DNA of 45,031 nucleotides from an uncultured Mediterraneibacter sp. (GCA_944376685.1 CALWDN010000006.1:1-45031); one strand, 5' to 3'. Shown: positions 7,826 to 16,169, numbered from the stretch's first letter. The notes: generated from the letters alone by a model not told the origin. Numbers and translations: made by a program.

Positions 7826-8899
7826 ATGAAAAAATTAGATGATTATGATATAATAGACAAAAATCAAATGCTAAAGGCGTCTAAAAAAATTATGTGGAAG
7901 AAAGTAGAGTATTCTCAAAATCAGATTAAAAAAGCAGGAAAAGCAATTTTGAGGGATGATTTAACGGAAGAGGAAGAAAGAAGAGCTTTGGTTATTATAA
8001 ATAATTGGAGGGCATCCCATGCGTTCCCGCTTAATACAATTACTTGCCACTTAAAACGAATGACAAGTGATGATACTGTTGTAGTACAGCGCCTCAAAAG
8101 ATTGGACTCTATAACAGGCAAATTAAAGAGGATGCCTAATATGAGTCTTTGTACAATGCAGGATTTAGGTGGATGTAGAGTTATTGTAGACTCTATTGAA
8201 GATGTGTATAAAGTCGTGGAGGGATATAAGAAATCGAGAAAGAGGCATATCCTTAAAAATGAATATGATTATATAAATGCACCTAAAGCATCTGGATATC
8301 GGAGTTACCATATGGTATATCTTTATCATAGTGATAGAAGCGAAGATTATAACCATAATATGTTGATTGAAATTCAGATCAGAACAAAGCTTCAACATAT
8401 CTGGGCTACAGCTGTTGAAACAATGGGAATATATACAAAAAAAGCTTTAAAAGCTGGAAAGGGTAATAAGGATATTTTAAGATTTTTCGCTTTAGTATCC
8501 TCACTTTTTGCTATGAAAGAATATATGCCTATTGTGACAAATACGCCTGCTGAAATAAATGAGCTTGTTAATGAGTTAAAAGAAATTGACAAGAAAGAGA
8601 AAATCATAGATGCGCTAAGTGCTATCAGGGTGGCAATAGAGCATGTTAAAGAGCAGAAAAGGAAAGGGTATTATATATTGATTCTTGATTATGATACAAA
8701 AAGATTGAGGATTCTATATTATAAGCCAAGCGATATTGCTGAAGCTACAGAAGTATATAATGCAATTGAAGCAGAAAATAGGGAAAATATAGATACCGTT
8801 TTAGTTTCTGCGACATCGTTTGCATCACTAAGAGCGGCGTATCCAAACTACTTTAGTGACATTAAAGAATTTATTAAACTAGTAAGAAGATATATGTAA
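7826..8899 (+). CDS. RelA/SpoT-domain nucleotide pyrophosphokinase-like protein
   Basis: A 357-residue protein with a RelA/SpoT synthetase domain at about residues 60-205. Such domains transfer pyrophosphate from ATP to a nucleotide or, in toxic versions, to tRNA. Key motifs are present: QDLGGCRV (112-119, metal-binding Asp113), the G-loop region DYINAPKASGYRSYH (148-162), and EIQIRTKLQHIWA (182-194). There is no HD hydrolase domain. The last 140 residues are a helical/beta module I cannot name. It has its own gap upstream, terminator downstream, and much lower GC than its neighbours, all signs of a cargo gene ('moron'). Possible roles are alarmone signalling in the lysogen or abortive defence against other phages; neither can be chosen from sequence. 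Confidence 0.82.
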   Translation: MKKLDDYDIIDKNQMLKASKKIMWKKVEYSQNQIKKAGKAILRDDLTEEEERRALVIINNWRASHAFPLNTITCHLKRMTSDDTVVVQRLKRLDSITGKLKRMPNMSLCTMQDLGGCRVIVDSIEDVYKVVEGYKKSRKRHILKNEYDYINAPKASGYRSYHMVYLYHSDRSEDYNHNMLIEIQIRTKLQHIWATAVETMGIYTKKALKAGKGNKDILRFFALVSSLFAMKEYMPIVTNTPAEINELVNELKEIDKKEKIIDALSAIRVAIEHVKEQKRKGYYILILDYDTKRLRILYYKPSDIAEATEVYNAIEAENRENIDTVLVSATSFASLRAAYPNYFSDIKEFIKLVRRYM

Positions 8900-8903
8900 A
8901 GTG

Positions 8904-8935
8904 ACCAACCATCAATATCGGTGGTTGGTTTTTTA
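8904..8935 (+). terminator. intrinsic terminator of the RelA/SpoT gene
   Basis: ACCAACCA (8904-8911) pairs perfectly with TGGTTGGT (8922-8929), followed by a T-run to 8934. The left arm and loop (8904-8918) are also the exact reverse complement of 7766-7780 in the gene's leader, so the two structures are mutually exclusive in RNA. Confidence 0.85.
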
Positions 8936-8971
8936 TTGCCATAAAACAGAACAAACGAAAGGAGAGCGGAG

Positions 8972-9145
8972 ATGCCGAAATATATAAAAGTGCCTCTTAC
9001 CAAGGCAATGGAGAAAGATTATAGAGAGTGTGCTGAGATGATGGACAACGGACAGGAAAAGGACTGCGAAGGCTGTAGCATGAACGGCGGGAGTCAGTTT
9101 GAATGCATAGGAGAATATCCGTGGTGCCAGGATGAGGAGGACTGA
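8972..9145 (+). CDS. small cysteine-rich phage protein, 57 aa
   Basis: ATG 8972 follows a ribosome site (AAAGGAGAG at about 8958-8966). The 57-residue product has five cysteines, with C-x2-C (CEGC) and two later single cysteines near a Trp, a pattern that could bind zinc. It ends in an acidic tail (QDEED). The stop lies two bases before the next start. No family is recognised; small zinc-binding proteins are common in phage early regions. Confidence 0.5.
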   Translation: MPKYIKVPLTKAMEKDYRECAEMMDNGQEKDCEGCSMNGGSQFECIGEYPWCQDEED

Positions 9146-9146
9146 C

Positions 9147-9605
9147 ATGCAGGAATTGGAGATTGTACGGGAAAAGATTCAGAACAAATACAGAGTGGTA
9201 AAAACAGACGAAGATCTGGAATGGAACAGGGCAATAGATCTGTGCACGAATATTATAAACGCGCACCTATCTCGTGGAAATACTCCAGAATTCACGAGAT
9301 CGTCACGAGATAACGACGGATGGATCTCGGTTGAGGAGCGGATGCCGGAAAAGAATGAGTATTTTGTTGAAACGAGTAGCGACAAAGATTTTCCAAATGG
9401 CTATTACAAACGTCTTGAAGTTGCTTATATGACAGATATTATCGAGTATGTGCATGGATATTATGACGGTTATAAGTGGATGGACAAATATCTTGATACC
9501 ATTGAAAATGTTGTGGCATGGCGAATACATGAGCCGTACCGCCCGAAAATGGAATCTGAAGGTAGCCGGCGGCTTAGGGAGAGGGAAGAATTTTTCAAGG
9601 GGTGA
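9147..9605 (+). CDS. DUF551-domain phage protein
   Basis: A 152-residue protein whose central part, GWISVEERMPEKNEYFVE, and the later VVAWRIHEPYRP, match the DUF551 pattern seen in many phage proteins of unknown function. AGGAGG (9135-9140) gives normal spacing to ATG 9147; an earlier ATG at 9132 lies before that ribosome site. The N-terminal 45 residues are helical and charged, the DUF551 part (about 57-140) is beta-rich with many aromatics. It sits among small early genes of the cargo/regulatory section. Confidence 0.7.
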   Translation: MQELEIVREKIQNKYRVVKTDEDLEWNRAIDLCTNIINAHLSRGNTPEFTRSSRDNDGWISVEERMPEKNEYFVETSSDKDFPNGYYKRLEVAYMTDIIEYVHGYYDGYKWMDKYLDTIENVVAWRIHEPYRPKMESEGSRRLREREEFFKG

Positions 9606-9610
9606 TTGAG

Positions 9611-9808
9611 ATGAAAAAGGATAAATTACAGCCCGGCAGGAAATACCTGCACCGGCGCCAGACAGTCATTGACGGCGTCTTTCGCGAGGCAGAGCGCTGG
9701 ATCAAGTGCAAGCGGATAACGCCGACCGGCGCGATATTCAGCCGGGACTTCGAGCCGCGTATCCGGATGACGGATGCGCAGATAGAAAGAGAAGTGTACG
9801 AGCTATGA
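9611..9808 (+). CDS. hypothetical basic phage protein, 65 aa
   Basis: ATG 9611 follows AAGGGGTGA (9597-9605), which spans the previous stop. The 65-residue product is rich in Arg and Lys, with beta-strand-like segments (ERWIKCKRITPTGAIFS), so binding nucleic acid is possible. Its stop overlaps the start of the next gene (ATGA at 9805), indicating coupled translation. No family recognised. Confidence 0.5.
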   Translation: MKKDKLQPGRKYLHRRQTVIDGVFREAERWIKCKRITPTGAIFSRDFEPRIRMTDAQIEREVYEL

Positions 9809-9984
9809 TAGGATATCAAGAACATGAGTATAGCGGTACCCAGAATATGCGTACAGGGAGTGCGGCCGTACACATGATCCGGGTGCAGGCCGAGCAGATC
9901 CGGCGGATGACCGTGGACGAATATATCAGAGAAAAGACAGGGAGTGGTGCGGATGGACTACATCGAAGAGAAGATGGTAAGTGA
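9805..9984 (+). CDS. hypothetical phage protein, 59 aa
   Basis: The ATG at 9805 overlaps the previous stop codon. The frame is also open further upstream, but that part is inside the previous gene. The 59-residue product is charged, with a helix of the form QAEQIRRMTVDEYIREKTG. It overlaps the start of the late regulator by 32 bases. Nothing more can be said of its function. Confidence 0.45.
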   Translation: MIGYQEHEYSGTQNMRTGSAAVHMIRVQAEQIRRMTVDEYIREKTGSGADGLHRREDGK

Positions 9985-10414
9985 GAATAACAAGAAAAAA
10001 GAATACCTGCGGAGTTATCGGTATCATGTTCGTAGGATATACCGGATTAATGCGGAGATCGCAGAGTTACGGGAAATGAAGCTGCATCCGTCTATGAAAC
10101 CGGATGACGGTATGCCGCATGGCAGTGGAGGACAGGGAGATCTTTCCGGATATGCAGCTGAGTTGGACGAGATGATTAACGAGCTGATTAAGGAACGGCA
10201 TCTGAGAATCAAGACTTATCAAGCAATTGTGCGTCAAATCAAACGTATGAAGAGCCGGAATGAATCGGACGTCCTGTTCTACAGGTACATAAAAGGACTG
10301 GATTGGTGGGAGATTGCGGAGAAGATGAAGTTTTCAGAAAGGCAAATATACCGGATACACGGGAATGCATTGGCGCATTTTGAACTTCCGAAAGATGTCA
10401 GTGAATGTCAGTAA
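9953..10414 (+). CDS. sigma-region-4-like (ArpU/DUF1492-type) late gene regulator
   Basis: A 153-residue protein with a coiled N-terminal part and a C-terminal helix-turn-helix: FYRYIKGLDWWEIAEKMKFSERQIYRIHGNAL, similar to sigma factor region 4. Proteins of this kind sit at the end of early operons of Firmicutes phages and switch on the packaging, capsid and lysis genes. ATG 9953 is eight bases after GGAG (9941-9944); two GTGs just upstream are alternatives. A terminator follows at 10,458, and the late operon begins about 850 bases on. Activation of the late operon is inferred from position and family. Confidence 0.75.
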   Translation: MDYIEEKMVSENNKKKEYLRSYRYHVRRIYRINAEIAELREMKLHPSMKPDDGMPHGSGGQGDLSGYAAELDEMINELIKERHLRIKTYQAIVRQIKRMKSRNESDVLFYRYIKGLDWWEIAEKMKFSERQIYRIHGNALAHFELPKDVSECQ

Positions 10415-10457
10415 TATCTGTGGTAATATGGTATCATCGAAAGAAAGAACAAAAGGA

Positions 10458-10488
10458 GCACCTTACCGGAAGGCGAGGTGCTTTTTAT
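10458..10488 (+). terminator. intrinsic terminator ending the early operon
   Basis: AGCACCT (10458-10464) pairs with AGGTGCT (10477-10483), followed by TTTT. It lies 44 bases after the late regulator and closes the early transcription unit. Confidence 0.75.
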
Positions 10489-10516
10489 TGCCTCGTGTCG
10501 ATTATTGTCATATAAT
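10489..10516 (+). promoter_or_regulatory. promoter for the 190-aa cargo gene
   Basis: TTGCCT (10489-10494) and a perfect TATAAT (10511-10516) are separated by 16 bases, immediately after the early terminator and 31 bases before the next start codon. Confidence 0.55.
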
Positions 10517-10547
10517 GAAATAAAAAAGATTGAGGTGATGAGAATAT

Positions 10548-11120
10548 ATGAGCGATATAGACGTATCCAGAATACTGGATTGGATAAATGAAGTTATTGG
10601 ACCGATTAATTTTTTATATACATCCATACTGGCAATAGTAACAATGAAATTAGATAGGAAATCGAAAGCATTAAAACTTGTATGTAAAATAAATGAAAAA
10701 AATAAAACAACTGAAGACGAGCATATTTTTGGAGAAAATGGTGTTCCAATACCAGTTATTGTGCAGAATAATTCAGATAGTGTTTTTCAAAAAGTGTTTA
10801 TTATAATTGTTGGAGATGAGCGGGAAAAGCATATAAAAATGGGAGGAAGGCTATTAAATAGTTTAAGTATCCCGTTACAAGAAGGGCATTTCGGGTATAT
10901 AGAAAATCTTTTGAATCGGGAAGAAATTTTAATACCCTCACATGGTCATGGAATGCATAGACGGTTAGGAGTAGTGGCAATTTACGAGGATGAAAGAGGA
11001 AAAGAATGGGCAAGAGATTCAGATGGGAAACTATATAGAACAAAAGGGATCGAAGACAAGCTTATAAAACTTGGTTTGCCATTGCCAGATTATAAATCGC
11101 ACGTTGCATATCGCCATTAG
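10548..11120 (+). CDS. AT-rich membrane-anchored hypothetical protein (cargo gene)
   Basis: A 190-residue protein with one likely membrane helix near the N-terminus (about residues 17-33, GPINFLYTSILAIVTM) followed by a beta-rich domain of 150 residues. I cannot name its family. Its base composition is clearly more AT-rich than the phage genes either side. It has its own promoter just upstream, and a small AT-rich hairpin (11147-11162) follows. This arrangement, between early and late operons, is typical of genes expressed in the lysogen, such as superinfection-exclusion or other defence functions. That role is inference only. Confidence 0.6.
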   Translation: MSDIDVSRILDWINEVIGPINFLYTSILAIVTMKLDRKSKALKLVCKINEKNKTTEDEHIFGENGVPIPVIVQNNSDSVFQKVFIIIVGDEREKHIKMGGRLLNSLSIPLQEGHFGYIENLLNREEILIPSHGHGMHRRLGVVAIYEDERGKEWARDSDGKLYRTKGIEDKLIKLGLPLPDYKSHVAYRH

Positions 11121-11146
11121 TGAAAAGTGAAGATGCTTAATTACTT

Positions 11147-11162
11147 GAAAAGTATGCTTTTC
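11147..11162 (+). terminator. weak hairpin after the cargo gene
   Basis: GAAAAG (11147-11152) and CTTTTC (11157-11162) form a 6-bp stem with a TATG loop followed by TT. Weak and AT-rich; it may help end the cargo transcript. Confidence 0.3.
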
Positions 11163-11166
11163 TTAT

Positions 11167-11236
11167 GCGGGCATATCATCAACGGCAGATGTGCAGGGTC
11201 GCACCCTGTGTCCCGGTTCGACTCCGGGTGCCTGTG
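11167..11236 (+). tRNA. tRNA-like element, anticodon CGC (Ala) if genuine
   Basis: A cloverleaf can be drawn: acceptor GCGGGCA (11167-11173) with TGCCTGT (11229-11235, two G-T pairs); D stem CATC/GATG (11177-11180, 11188-11191) with GG in its loop; anticodon stem GCAGG/CCTGT with loop GTCGCAC (anticodon CGC at 11200-11202); T arm CCCGG/CCGGG with the canonical loop TTCGACT. Odd points are three bases between acceptor and D stem, a variable loop of only two bases, and no encoded CCA. It may be a divergent tRNA or a tRNA-like pseudo-element. It lies just upstream of the small terminase gene. Confidence 0.5.
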
Positions 11237-11274
11237 TTTACAGAAAATAATAAGCCAGAATTGAAGGTGGTGAA

Positions 11275-11799
11275 GTGGCGGGCTATGAAAACATAAAGGA
11301 CCATGGATTTGACAAACGAACCGCGGGCGAACGGCGGGAGCTTGCAATAAAAGCTGGTAAGGCCAGTGGCGCGGCGCGACGCCGGAAGGCGGACTTCCGG
11401 AAGACGCTGAACATGCTGTTGACTGCGGAAATAGAGAGTGAAGAGTGGAAGCCGGTTCTGGAGGCGCTCGGTGTTGAGTGTACTCTGGAATCGGCCTTAA
11501 ATATGGCCATGATCAGAGAGGGCCTGGCTGGCAACGTGAAAGCATATGAGGCTATTGCGAAGTATGTAGGACAGAGCAGACAGACTGATGCGGATGATGA
11601 GGAGCAGAAGATCCGAACAGAGCGCGCAAAGCGTGCACGGGATCAGGAAGTTGGAGATAGCAGTGATCAGGACGAGAACATACAGAGTTTCTTGAAGGCC
11701 ATGAGGCCAACGCAGGAAGATCTGGACGAGCTGTTTGCAGATCTGAAAAAGGAGGGAGTGGACGATGCCGAAGAAGCAGAAGAGACCGGCGAGGTTTAA
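11275..11799 (+). CDS. terS: putative terminase small subunit
   Basis: A 174-residue protein located directly before and overlapping the large terminase gene. The N-terminal part is basic (ERRELAIKAGKASGAARRRKADFRKTL), which fits DNA recognition, and the C-terminal half is acidic and helical, which fits contact with the large subunit. Small terminase subunits form rings that recognise the packaging site on phage DNA. The start is GTG 11275, shortly after AAGGTGG. The sequence itself is not a strong match to a named family that I recall; assignment rests mainly on position. Confidence 0.7.
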   Translation: MAGYENIKDHGFDKRTAGERRELAIKAGKASGAARRRKADFRKTLNMLLTAEIESEEWKPVLEALGVECTLESALNMAMIREGLAGNVKAYEAIAKYVGQSRQTDADDEEQKIRTERAKRARDQEVGDSSDQDENIQSFLKAMRPTQEDLDELFADLKKEGVDDAEEAEETGEV

Positions 11800-13084
11800 G
11801 TTTGCACCCTTCTCAGCGCAGCAGAGACGCCTGATGCACTGGTGGAGGCCGGGGTTGACGTCCGCAAATAATGATTATGTTATTGCGGATGGGGCAATCC
11901 GATCAGGAAAGACGATCGCCTGCATTATTGGTTTCCTGACATGGTCTCAGGAGATGTTTGAAGGGCAGTCCTTCATCCTTGCGGGCAAGACGATGGGCGC
12001 TCTGAAGAAGAATGTGGTCCGGCCTATGCTTCAGATTTTGGAGGCCTGGAGATGGCCATATATATACATCCGTTCCGGGACGGATGCCAGGGTAGAGATT
12101 GGGAGCAACTCTTATTATCTCTATGGAGCAAACACAGAGGCGTCACAGGACGCTCTCCAGGGACTGACAGCAGCCGGAGCTTATCTTGATGAAGCGGCGC
12201 TGTTCCCACAGTCGTTTATAGATCAGGCAATCGGGCGCTGTTCGGTAGATGGGTGGAAGATTTGGATGAACTGTAATCCAGAAGGACCGCATCATTATAT
12301 CCGGGAAGAATTTCTTCTGCCGGAGAAGCAGAGGACAAAGCGTGTATATCATCTCCACTTTATGATGACTGACAACCTCTCATTGTCTAAGGCGCGCCGG
12401 GAAGCATATGAGCGATCCTGGTCACACGGAAGCGTGTTTTATAAGCGCTTTGTCCTGGGATTGTGGGTGGCGGCTGATGGACTGATCTACCAACAGTTTG
12501 CGGATCATGTGAATGATTATCTCGTTACGGATGAGTGGCTTGATGATAACGAGATCATATATGCAACGATCGGAGTCGATTTTGGGGGCACGAAATCGGC
12601 TCATTCTTTTACCCTTACAGGATTTACAAGGGGATATAAACAGGTTGTTGTTTTGGATGAGTACTACTGTAAAAAGCGGCTGAATCCGAAGCAGTTACAG
12701 GATGATTTCGTGGACTTTGTAAGGCGTGCAAGGCTGAAATACAAGGTATATGAAGCGTATTGCGACAGCGCTGAGCAAACACTGATCTCGGGACTGGAGA
12801 TGGCATGTGCGCAGGCTCATGTAAGCATAGATATCAAGAATGCTATCAAGGGTCCGATTAATGACCGGATATCCTTCTACAATAGCCTGATCGCGCAAGG
12901 CAGGTGGAAGATCATGAAACACTGTACGCACATCATTGAGGCATTCGAGCAGGCGGTATATGACGAGAAGAAAAAGAACATGGATGTCCGGCTGGATGAT
13001 GGCTTGATGAATGTGGACAGCTTGGACAGCACGGAATACAGCACGGAGAGCGTGCAGGATGATATTTTATATATTGCAGCGTAG
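11765..13084 (+). CDS. terL: terminase large subunit (PBSX/terminase_3-like)
   Basis: A 439-residue packaging motor that drives DNA into the prohead by ATP hydrolysis and cuts the concatemer. The ATPase has Walker A GAIRSGKT (43-50) and Walker B GAYLDEA (138-144). The nuclease domain has GVDFGGTKSAHS with Asp272, then YCDSAEQ with Asp334, and the late acidic site NVDSLDSTEYS. Length is typical. The gene overlaps terS by 35 bases and is followed by the portal gene, the usual order. Confidence 0.95.
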   Translation: MPKKQKRPARFKFAPFSAQQRRLMHWWRPGLTSANNDYVIADGAIRSGKTIACIIGFLTWSQEMFEGQSFILAGKTMGALKKNVVRPMLQILEAWRWPYIYIRSGTDARVEIGSNSYYLYGANTEASQDALQGLTAAGAYLDEAALFPQSFIDQAIGRCSVDGWKIWMNCNPEGPHHYIREEFLLPEKQRTKRVYHLHFMMTDNLSLSKARREAYERSWSHGSVFYKRFVLGLWVAADGLIYQQFADHVNDYLVTDEWLDDNEIIYATIGVDFGGTKSAHSFTLTGFTRGYKQVVVLDEYYCKKRLNPKQLQDDFVDFVRRARLKYKVYEAYCDSAEQTLISGLEMACAQAHVSIDIKNAIKGPINDRISFYNSLIAQGRWKIMKHCTHIIEAFEQAVYDEKKKNMDVRLDDGLMNVDSLDSTEYSTESVQDDILYIAA

Positions 13085-13096
13085 GAGTGATTGAAT

Positions 13097-14629
13097 ATGA
13101 GCAATACAATACGGCAGTATCTCCTTGATAAGAAATACGATACAGTGTCAGATGAGACATACAGCCATATTGACAAATGGCTCGACTGGTATCAGGGAGA
13201 TGTGGAGAACTTCCACACATACAAGGTCTATAATGGTATGACCACAACGAAGCAGAAGAGATACCGCTTGAACATGGCGAAAAAGGTCTGCGAGGACTGG
13301 GCAAATCTGCTACTGAACGAGAAAGTTTCCATCAATGCGGGGGACTATGAGAAGAGGCTCAATGATATCTTACAGGCAAACAACTTTAAAGTCCGAGCCA
13401 ACCAGCTCGTCGAGATTGCATTCGCACTCGGGACAGGAGCCCTGGTCGAATATCGGGGAGCTGATGGCAACCCTGTCATAGATTATATCCGTGCTGATAT
13501 GATCTACCCGCTGTCCTGGGACAATGGGGATGTGACGGAGTGTGCGTTTGGCAGCAATCGTGTTGTTGATGGCAAGGAGGTCATATATCTTCAGATCCAC
13601 AGGAAAGGACGGATAAATCCAGAAGACGAAGAAAGCGCAAATAGAGAAGCCCCTGATCTGTATTACATCGAGAATAAGTATATTGATGCGGAATCCGGCA
13701 AGGAGTTGGACACGCCAGACAGTGTGTTTCCTTTAATAGACACTGGATATGACAGACCGCTTTTCCAGATTATCACGCCGAATATCTGCAATAATATCGA
13801 TCTTGATAGCCCGCTCGGCATTTCGGTATATGCGAACAGCATCAGCCAGTTGAAGGGCTGTGATTTGGTATATGACAGTTACATGAATGAGTATGTACTC
13901 GGACGGAAGAGGATTCTTGTCCCGCTGTCACAGGCAAAGCGACAGATGCAGGAGGACGGTGTTTCCACTCCGGTATTTGATCCGAACGATACAGTTTATT
14001 ACATGCTGCCTGATGACCGCAACAGTTCTCAGAGCCTGACAGAGGTTGATATGACGATCCGGGCATCGGATCATGAGCTTGGGATTCAGCGCTGCCTTGA
14101 CATCCTGAGTCTTAAGGCGGGCATGGGATCTGGACGATATAAGTTTGAGAGCGGTGGAGTCAAAACTGCCACGGAGGTGATCTCTGATAAATCGGATCTG
14201 TATCAGAACCGCCAGAAGAATGCAATCATAATCGAGGCGGCTCTGATCAGTATGGCTCAGGCGGTGGCTTTTCTCGATGATGGCAGGACAGATCTGGATG
14301 TTACGATTGACTTCGACGACAGCATCATCGAGGATACAAATACCACTATCGACCGGAATATTAAACTAGTCCAGGCGGGGCTCAGATCGAAGCTAAAGGC
14401 GATCATGGAGATTGATAAGTGCACAGAGACAGAGGCGAAGAAAGAGCTTGCCCGGATCAAGGAAGACGGGCAGATAACCGGTCAGGATATCGACTGGACA
14501 CAGACAGACGACGGCACCGATGAGGAAGCGGATCAGGACGATACCGGTCAGGAAGAGGAACAGGAGGGGGATGAGGTAGAGGATGGATCTACTGGAGAAC
14601 CAACAGCTCGCGGAGGCAGTGGACAGTAG
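13097..14629 (+). CDS. SPP1-type phage portal protein
   Basis: A 510-residue portal of the SPP1 gp6 family, the dodecameric ring at the capsid vertex through which DNA passes. Characteristic parts include the N-terminal helical segment with YNGMTTTKQKRYRLNMAKKVCEDWANLL, the SPLGISVYANS segment, and KAGMGSGRYKFESGGVKTATEVIS. The C-terminal 60 residues are very acidic (Asp/Glu/Gln), probably disordered inside the capsid. ATG 13097 lies nine bases after AGGAG; an in-frame TTG at 13091 is closer but weaker. It overlaps the minor capsid gene by 47 bases. Confidence 0.93.
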   Translation: MSNTIRQYLLDKKYDTVSDETYSHIDKWLDWYQGDVENFHTYKVYNGMTTTKQKRYRLNMAKKVCEDWANLLLNEKVSINAGDYEKRLNDILQANNFKVRANQLVEIAFALGTGALVEYRGADGNPVIDYIRADMIYPLSWDNGDVTECAFGSNRVVDGKEVIYLQIHRKGRINPEDEESANREAPDLYYIENKYIDAESGKELDTPDSVFPLIDTGYDRPLFQIITPNICNNIDLDSPLGISVYANSISQLKGCDLVYDSYMNEYVLGRKRILVPLSQAKRQMQEDGVSTPVFDPNDTVYYMLPDDRNSSQSLTEVDMTIRASDHELGIQRCLDILSLKAGMGSGRYKFESGGVKTATEVISDKSDLYQNRQKNAIIIEAALISMAQAVAFLDDGRTDLDVTIDFDDSIIEDTNTTIDRNIKLVQAGLRSKLKAIMEIDKCTETEAKKELARIKEDGQITGQDIDWTQTDDGTDEEADQDDTGQEEEQEGDEVEDGSTGEPTARGGSGQ

Positions 14630-16169
14630 TTATATAGACCTCGAAGCAATGCTCATGCAGAATATCGTCCGCCATATCCGTGATTACGGGCAGGCGATTG
14701 ATTCTGATAAGTGGCTCCTTCAAAAGCTTGCAGAGATCGGGAAGCTGAACAAGGAGAACATGAAACTGATCTCACAGATGGCGGGTGTCAGCCAGACGTC
14801 TGCGGAGCGTATGCTCCGGGCGGCGATGGACGATGCTATCAGCGCGACAGAGCCGGGCTTCCGCTATCTTGTACAGCAGGGGCTTGCGGATGATGCCGTG
14901 GATGCCGGGAAGAGCAAGACGGTCAAGCAGGTAATGAAGTCCCTGAATGGCCAGGCAAAAGATACTTTGAACGTGTGCAATACAACGATGCTCTATAAGG
15001 CGAGGGATGCATTCATGGATCTGGTCAATTCGATCGCCCGTAATGCCGGAGAAATTGCAGAGAAGCAGAGCTTCCTGGACACGCTTGGAAAGCATGCCAC
15101 GGCAGCAACGATCGGCGCAGAGTCCAGACAGCAGGCTGTGAGGAAATGCATCCAGGAGTTCAATGAGAAAGGGATTCCGGCATTTGTGGATAAAGCAGGA
15201 CGCGAATGGACACCGGAAGCATATGTCAATATGGCGATGCGGAATACAGCCCGACAGACTGCTGAGGAAGTCCAGACCGCGCGATGTAAGGACTTCGGTG
15301 TGAACCTGATCTCGATAGACAGCCACTCCGGGGCGCGCCCTAAATGCGCAAAGGACCAGGGGAAGATATTTGACCTGAATAACGGCAGCGGATACACAGA
15401 AGACCTGAAAGGGAAAAGGATAAAATATTATCCCTGGAAGGATTCCAGCTACGGGGAGCCGGATGGGATACTAGGCATCAACTGCGGTCATCACAAATGG
15501 CCGTTTATCCCAGGTGTAAATATACATCGGTATTTCCAGACAGATGATCTGGATGCGAACAATAAGCTCTGCAAAGAGACTCAGGTACAGCGGGCATTGG
15601 AGCGTGATGTGCGGAAGCAGAAGCGCAAGTGCATGCTGTTTGATGAGATTGGAGATGAGGATGCGTTCAGGGATGCGGCTGTGGATCTGAAGGAAAAGGA
15701 AGTGGCTTTAAAAGCCTACGTTGACAGCAAAGACCATCTCCATCGCAGGAAAGACCGGGAACAGGTTATTGGATTTGATAAACGTATATCAGCCAATGCA
15801 GTGGCGGCAAAGAAATACGTTGATAAGTATGGAGCCGTTCGGTATAATGAAGACGGGACAGTAGTTGTAACAGACAACTGGAAGAATAGAGGGCATGTGT
15901 CTATTCCTAAAGAGTACCGAGAAAATGCGATTATTGAACTCAAAGAAGTGAAAGGCGGACATGAACAAATCAATCGTGTTTTTTATGACTCTGAAGGGAA
16001 AATGTACCGACAGACGCATTCCGGACATCATGCAAACCCTAAGCAGCACCAATATGGGGAAAATGGTGAACATGCGCACGATATTGAATGGGAAGATGGA
16101 AAGATTGTTAATCGTACAACCAGAGAGTTGACAGATGCCGAGAGAAGAGAGAGTGGTGATATCTTATGA
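14583..16169 (+). CDS. phage minor capsid protein with C-terminal polymorphic-toxin-like domain
   Basis: A 528-residue protein. Residues 1 to about 400 match the phage minor capsid protein 2 / head morphogenesis type: a helical N-terminus, then ISIDSHSGARPKCAKDQGKIF (243-263) and GILGINCGHHKWPFIPG (295-311). Capsid proteins of this class enter the virion and can be ejected with DNA. Residues about 415-528 are different: a compact beta-rich domain with KYGAVRYNEDGTVVV and a His-rich stretch (His479, 482, 483, 489, 497, 499). The DNA becomes more AT-rich there, and a 74-residue acidic gene overlaps its stop. This layout matches capsid-linked polymorphic toxins with immunity genes. The biochemical activity of the last domain cannot be named from sequence. 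Confidence 0.85.
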   Translation: MDLLENQQLAEAVDSSYIDLEAMLMQNIVRHIRDYGQAIDSDKWLLQKLAEIGKLNKENMKLISQMAGVSQTSAERMLRAAMDDAISATEPGFRYLVQQGLADDAVDAGKSKTVKQVMKSLNGQAKDTLNVCNTTMLYKARDAFMDLVNSIARNAGEIAEKQSFLDTLGKHATAATIGAESRQQAVRKCIQEFNEKGIPAFVDKAGREWTPEAYVNMAMRNTARQTAEEVQTARCKDFGVNLISIDSHSGARPKCAKDQGKIFDLNNGSGYTEDLKGKRIKYYPWKDSSYGEPDGILGINCGHHKWPFIPGVNIHRYFQTDDLDANNKLCKETQVQRALERDVRKQKRKCMLFDEIGDEDAFRDAAVDLKEKEVALKAYVDSKDHLHRRKDREQVIGFDKRISANAVAAKKYVDKYGAVRYNEDGTVVVTDNWKNRGHVSIPKEYRENAIIELKEVKGGHEQINRVFYDSEGKMYRQTHSGHHANPKQHQYGENGEHAHDIEWEDGKIVNRTTRELTDAERRESGDIL

